A stretch of DNA of 21,958 nucleotides from Polysphondylium violaceum (Eukaryota > Evosea > Eumycetozoa > Dictyosteliales > Dictyosteliaceae). The stretch's first letter is position 1. The number at the start of each line of letters is the position of its first letter. The position numbers and the translations under genes are program-made. The stretch lies in assembly GCA_000277445.1 (NCBI GenBank), contig AJWJ01000409.1, forward strand, positions 1 through 21,958, given 5' to 3'. Shown one piece after another: positions 18,576 to 21,958 of the stretch. The notes under the pieces were generated by a model. The model saw only the letters and a program-made list of their open reading frames with translations. It searched no databases and was not told the DNA's origin.

Positions 18576-18883
18576 TTTAAATTATATATATGTGATTGGA
18601 TAACGAAATTGGAAAAGATTGTTAAATATTATTATATACAGATATGATTGATAGAGATATACAAAAAAGTACTACACTCGTCTTTGATTCACAATTTTCG
18701 CACACAATGATTTTTTTTTTTTATTTTTTTATTTTTTTTTGTCAAAAAAAATCGTTCGGGTTTTTTTTCTTTATTTTTTTTTAATTAATTTTTGTTTTTT
18801 ATGCGTTGGTTCAAATCATATGATAGTGGACATAGAAATAATTTGACTGAAAAAGTTTAAGAAACCTTATACAAATCATTGAT

Positions 18884-18908
18884 AGTAATCCGATCAATCG
18901 GTATTACT
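18884..18908. repeat. Inverted repeat, 11-bp stem, 2-base loop
   Basis: AGTAATCCGAT-CA-ATCGGTATTACT: AGTAAT pairs with ATTACT and CCGAT with ATCGG, with one bulged T. Nearly a perfect palindrome; as DNA it could be a dimer-binding site, as RNA a tight hairpin. Confidence 0.65.
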
Positions 18909-18927
18909 GTTGTTTATTTATTTTAAA

Positions 18928-18959
18928 GATCAATCTAAACCATCGAGTTAGATTAGATC
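18928..18959. repeat. Inverted repeat, about 11-bp stem, 9-base loop
   Basis: GATCAATCTAA (18928-18938) pairs with TTAGATTAGATC (18948-18959) with one bulge; loop ACCATCGAG. Lies 20 bp after the preceding hairpin. Confidence 0.6.
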
Positions 18960-19055
18960 AGTTTTAGTTTCAAAATATAAGAATACAGAGTTTATAAATT
19001 CTAAAGATCATCTTTTTTATTTTTTATTTTTTTTTCAAATAAAGAAAACTAATTT

Positions 19056-19113
19056 ATTTGCATATGAGAGTTAAAGATTTAAAGTAAATTGTCTAATACT
19101 CTCACATGCAAAT
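19056..19113. repeat. Inverted repeat, 16-bp stem, 26-base loop
   Basis: ATTTGCATATGAGAGT (19056-19071) pairs with ACTCTCACATGCAAAT (19098-19113) at 15 of 16 positions; the one exception is an A opposite C in the plus-strand RNA and a G-U wobble in the minus-strand RNA. The loop is AT-rich. It lies about 370 bp upstream of the GRAM gene and 480 bp upstream of the LLP-like gene. Confidence 0.75.
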
Positions 19114-19458
19114 TAAACTGGTTGGTGGGTCCATAAAAGATGAGTAGAATAGTGGAAATATTTTATTTCTATTCTTTGATCAGATAACTCCTGAATGAAT
19201 GAACGCCAGTACACATTCGAAAATAATTTATTTTTTTTAAATTTTTCTTTTGAAAAAAAATACTGCCATGACAAGGGTGGGGGGGCAATTTGCCAGAATA
19301 TTTTTCATCATTTTTATTTCTTTGCAAAATATAAAACACGTTGTTTTATTTTAATTTAATTTTTAATTTATATAAATATATCAACAACAAACACAAGTAT
19401 AGTAATAATTGTAATAATTGTAATATAATAGTAATAAGTAATAGCCAACACTAATAGA

Positions 19459-19476
19459 ATGGGAAAAAAAGAATAA
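19459..19476 (+). other. Upstream ORF (MGKKE) before the GRAM-domain gene
   Basis: ATGGGAAAAAAAGAATAA, five codons and a stop, ends 4 bases before the main ATG at 19481 in a different frame. If the leader includes it, ribosomes would have to reinitiate or bypass it, so it may lower translation of the GRAM protein. The transcript start is unknown. Confidence 0.45.
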
Positions 19477-19480
19477 AAAA

Positions 19481-21022
19481 ATGCAACCATCATCATCCAA
19501 CACATCGTTGGCAGACATGGAGGAAGAGTCGATGAGATCTGATAACGAAAAGATCCAAAAGAAACTTCAGTTAGAGCCTACAGATTCTGTACTCTATTCG
19601 CTAAAGTGCAGAAAGAAACAAAGACACGGTATATTGGCAATTACTGAACAACATCTTCATTTTTACTCTTCCCTATTGGGCACCACTAAAAAGAAAAAGA
19701 TTGCCTTTGATGCCATTGCTAAAATTGAATTGGTTGAAAAGGATGGAGGTGTAAAGATTATTAAAAACTCTGGTGAATCTATTACTTTCCATTTTAAACA
19801 AAATGAAACCGCTCATCTTTTAATTGAAGGTCAATGGGAGGCTTCTGGTAATAATGTAAGTAGTATTAGTAGTAGGAGTTTATTCATTGTAATGTTTTAT
19901 ACTATACCACATATATTAATAATATTAAATGTAATATAGCCAAATATGAGACTTACAGAGTCTTCTATGGGATCAAAACAACTTTATACCACACCAACAT
20001 CAAGTGCTCTTCATAAACACTTTGAATTACCCGAAACAGAGGTACTTAAACTTGATGTACCATGTTCTTTTAAAACTACTTTTAAACATTATGGTAAACT
20101 CTATCTCACTCAAAATTATATTTGCTTTTATTCTCATTTTATTACTTCACATACTAGAGTAAGTAGAGTGTTTTTTATTAGATATGTCGTTATAGATTTT
20201 ATTAATTAGCTAATCAATCAATTATTATAGAGAGTAATTAAAATTAGAAATATTATAACAATTTCAAAACCAGAGAAAAAGAATCGTCATTCTATATTGG
20301 TTGAAACCAAAACAGAATCATTTTTATTTTCATCATTCCAAGATAGAGAAAAAGTATATGATTTTATGGTTAATCTTTACAATGATTCAAAGAATGATAC
20401 AAGTTCCTTACCACCAACTCCAAATCTAAGATCAAGAAGAAACTCATTGTCTGGTTCATTGTCTGGCGTACCCTCTAAATCTCATTCAAGAAGTGGTAGT
20501 GTTGATCAACAATCTCCAATGGTTGAAAATACAATCACTTTTGCATCTGTAATACCAATATCTGATTTAAATAATAGTAGTAATAATAATAATAATAATA
20601 ATGGTAATAATGGTTTTAGAAAAGTTAGTAATGCATCTTCAACTCTTTCGCCAAATAACAATAATAGCAATAATAATAATAATAATAATAGTTCGCAACC
20701 TAGTACACCCAAAACTCATTCAAGAAATAATTCGGTAAACAAAGATAAACAATCAAATATTCCACCATCACCACCAACCCCTTTGTCTAGTAGTGTAAAA
20801 ACAGTTTCATCACCATCAACAAATAATAATGTACCATCATCAACGACCGTTGTTGTACCAGCTTCTGAAAAAATAGCAAATAGAATTGAAAAGGTCGACA
20901 ATGTAATTCCAAAACAAGATACTTTAAATTTAAAACAAAAGGAATTGATAAAGGAAAAGGATGACAAGGACAAAACAAATCAAAAGGCCAAAAGAAGAGT
21001 TTGTTGTTTCTCTTTGTTTTAA
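19481..21022 (+). CDS. Protein with two GRAM domains and Asn/Ser-rich tail
   Basis: Exons 19481-19855, 19940-20158 and 20231-21022 join in phase (both donors GTAAGT, acceptors ATAG) to 461 aa. GRAM domains are PH-like lipid-binding modules. The first spans about residues 25-120 (VLYSLKCRKKQRHGILAITE...FYSSLLG...AFDAIAKIEL). The second spans about 150-248 (HFELPETEVLKLDVPCSFKT...GKLYLTQNYICFYSHF...KIRNIITISK). A tandem GRAM pair of this form resembles the N-terminus of TBC1D8/TBC1D9, but no TBC RabGAP domain follows. Instead there is a Ser-rich stretch (RSRRNSLSGSLSG, possible kinase sites), Asn runs, a Pro/Ser region and a basic C-terminus KAKRRVCCFSLF. The final Cys pair after basic residues could be palmitoylated; it is not a CaaX box. 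A peripheral membrane role is inference. Confidence 0.92.
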
Positions 21023-21353
21023 TAAATTAATTATAGTTGAACAAATCTATTTTTATTAATGCAAAATTAATGATATTTTCCACAGAGATGAGCGCTTATA
21101 CATTTATAAATGAATTTCACTCTAAAATTTAAATTGAGTTTTTTTGTTTTAATTAAGATGTAGGCAATGACAACTTTTGCATATTGCCCCTCGTTCAATT
21201 TTTATTACATATTAAAAGATATGGGGTAAACGGATGTTTTCGTCGGATATGGGGATAGTGGGCTATTGGGCAGACATGACTAAGGTGTTTGGGAGGGTGA
21301 TAGAAGGGAATGGGAGAGAACCTATATATTGAGGAACTGTTGGATGCTGTTGT
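21023..21353. other. Convergent intergenic region with repeat copy A
   Basis: 331 bp between convergent stops. It contains AT-rich sequence to about 21170, then repeat copy A (21205-21254) and an unusual G-rich plus-strand segment (GGGGATAGTGGGCTATTGGG at 21251-21270, then GGGAGGG near 21290). No gene recognised. Confidence 0.5.
21205..21254 (+). repeat. Direct repeat copy A flanking the 89-residue gene
   Basis: Matches copy B at 21759-21810 in the same orientation at roughly 44 of 50 positions, including the exact block AAAAGATATGGGGTAAA and GTTTTCGTCG. Lies downstream (by gene orientation) of the minus-strand gene at 21354-21623. Confidence 0.85.
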
Positions 21354-21623
21354 TTATTTTGGAGGGGTATGAGTTCGGGCGTATGATGACTTCGAATTTA
21401 CGGGCAATATTCTTGAAAGGATGAGTTGCCTGTGTTCTTCTGAGAGCATATCCATGTATTCTTTTTCAGTAGGGGCTCTCTTGTAATCCTCTTCGGTGAA
21501 TTGTATGTTTGTTGATGAAATGGTTGTTTCTGATGAGTTGGTGTTTACTTTTTCTGAATAGCTGGTCACGCGTTCTGCGTTCGCGTCGGAGACGGCCCCA
21601 GGTTTGGTAATTGGGTTAGACAT
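21354..21623 (-). CDS. 89-residue protein of unknown function between direct repeats
   Basis: I do not recognise this protein. Starting at the ATG at 21623 it begins MSNPITKPGAVSDANAER; the open frame extends 22 codons further upstream without another ATG, so this start is preferred. It is hydrophilic, with a Ser/Thr/Asn-rich middle (NTNSSETTISSTN), a charged helical segment (EEDYKRAPTEKEYMDMLSEE then HRQLILSRILP) and a basic end. There is no membrane helix or signal peptide. The 5' part uses GC-rich codons (GCC GTC TCC GAC GCG AAC) unlike neighbouring genes. Just upstream, TATATTTCAG could be the acceptor of a leader intron. It lies between two ~50-bp direct repeats. It could be a lineage-specific gene or part of a local duplication. 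Confidence 0.6.
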   Translation of the reverse strand: MSNPITKPGAVSDANAERVTSYSEKVNTNSSETTISSTNIQFTEEDYKRAPTEKEYMDMLSEEHRQLILSRILPVNSKSSYARTHTPPK

Positions 21624-21958
21624 GTTGATGAAAAAAAAACTGTCGCTGAAATATAAATAGTCTGTAATGAGCGATGAGCTATTAAACACAAGTTATAATA
21701 TTAAACACAAACTTTAAAAATAAGTAAACTATTTTCAGTTTTTAAATAGAGCTTTTTGTTACATATTTTAAAAGATATGGGGTAAAGTGAGTTTTCGTCG
21801 AATATTGGGGCAGATAACTCTGTAGTATGGGGAGGAGCGTTGGGTTGGCTATGGATTTGATTTAAATAGTGAAAATTTTTTTTTTTTTTTAAAGAATCGT
21901 CCAAGTTGATGTGTAGAAAATTTCATATAAGATCATATGGTGTAAATTCTTATTTCAT
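21624..21958. promoter_or_regulatory. Upstream region of the 89-residue gene, with repeat copy B
   Basis: 335 bp to the window edge. By gene orientation, repeat copy B (21759-21810) lies about 140-190 bp upstream of the start, which is a typical promoter distance. G-rich plus-strand sequence continues to about 21850 and a T14 run follows near 21878-21891. A 67-codon frame at 21701-21904 overlaps the repeat, lacks an ATG start and is not accepted as a gene. Confidence 0.45.
21759..21810 (+). repeat. Direct repeat copy B flanking the 89-residue gene
   Basis: Second copy of the element at 21205-21254, 554 bp away, same orientation, with a few small length differences. Read on the minus strand it gives TTTACCCCATATCTTTTAA-like sequence, placed as an upstream promoter element would be. 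Confidence 0.85.

Larger units (their letters stand above)
18576..19480. promoter_or_regulatory. Divergent intergenic region with three hairpins
   Basis: 905 bp between two divergent starts. It contains long T-rich tracts (18712-18740, 18760-18800, 19008-19035), an ATCATATGAT palindrome near 18817-18826, three inverted repeats (18884-18908, 18928-18959, 19056-19113), a GGGTCCATAAA motif at 19127-19137 also found at 7407-7417, a G-rich GGGTGGGGGGG run at about 19275-19285, and an upstream ORF at 19459-19476. No gene exon recognised. Confidence 0.5.

Noticed and set aside
21701-21904. 67-codon minus-strand frame near the window end
   Set aside because: It has no ATG start, overlaps direct repeat copy B, and copy A does not preserve the frame.
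1-21958. Transposon, virus-like element, CRISPR array or operon-type system
   Set aside because: No reverse transcriptase, integrase, transposase, capsid-like or terminal-repeat structure was seen on either strand, and the genes are intron-bearing host genes with independent promoters.

Overview
The window is eukaryotic nuclear DNA of a social amoeba (Dictyostelia). The base composition is very AT-rich, the intergenic DNA is dominated by poly-T and poly-A tracts, and the introns are short (about 60-145 bp) with GTAAGT or GTATGT donors and ATAG-type acceptors. Proteins carry long asparagine, glutamine and serine runs encoded by (AAT)n and (CAA)n. G/T-rich blocks between genes and moderately AT-rich exons fit a group 1 or 2 dictyostelid (Cavenderia or Heterostelium-like) better than D. 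discoideum, but the species cannot be fixed from this sequence alone.

Layout. 261-2646 (-): large low-complexity Asn/Gln/Pro-rich protein of unknown function, with a frame conflict near its 3' end. 3697-5245 (+): cation diffusion facilitator of the manganese type, 3 exons. 5378-6808 (-): NUDT17-like Nudix hydrolase with an added membrane anchor, convergent with the previous gene. 7918-9097 (+): OST3/OST6 subunit of oligosaccharyltransferase, 3 exons. 9402-10530 (+): palmitoyl-protein thioesterase 1, 4 exons, catalytic triad intact. 10783-11094 (+): 103-residue orphan. 11230-14130 (-): 920-residue coiled-coil protein, 3 exons. 14854-15390 (-): a set of short coding-looking exons that may be an overlooked gene. 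16038-17152 (-): Transformer-2 type SR splicing factor, 5 exons, the last holding only the stop. 17996-18575 (-): LLP/UPF0642-type small basic nucleolar protein, 2 exons. 19481-21022 (+): protein with two GRAM domains, 3 exons. 21354-21623 (-): 89-residue orphan flanked by direct repeats.

The genes are unrelated housekeeping genes rather than a cluster. Two act in the secretory/lysosomal system (N-glycosylation, lysosomal depalmitoylation), one in metal transport, one in splicing, and one probably in ribosome biogenesis. Nothing resembles a mobile element, CRISPR array or new defence system. The more unusual material lies between the genes: a duplicated ~100 bp element, three hairpins in one divergent promoter, a structured GC-richer island upstream of the splicing factor, G/T-rich promoter blocks, and possible missed exons at 14.8-15.4 kb. 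Exon boundaries were placed by hand from splice signals and reading frame.
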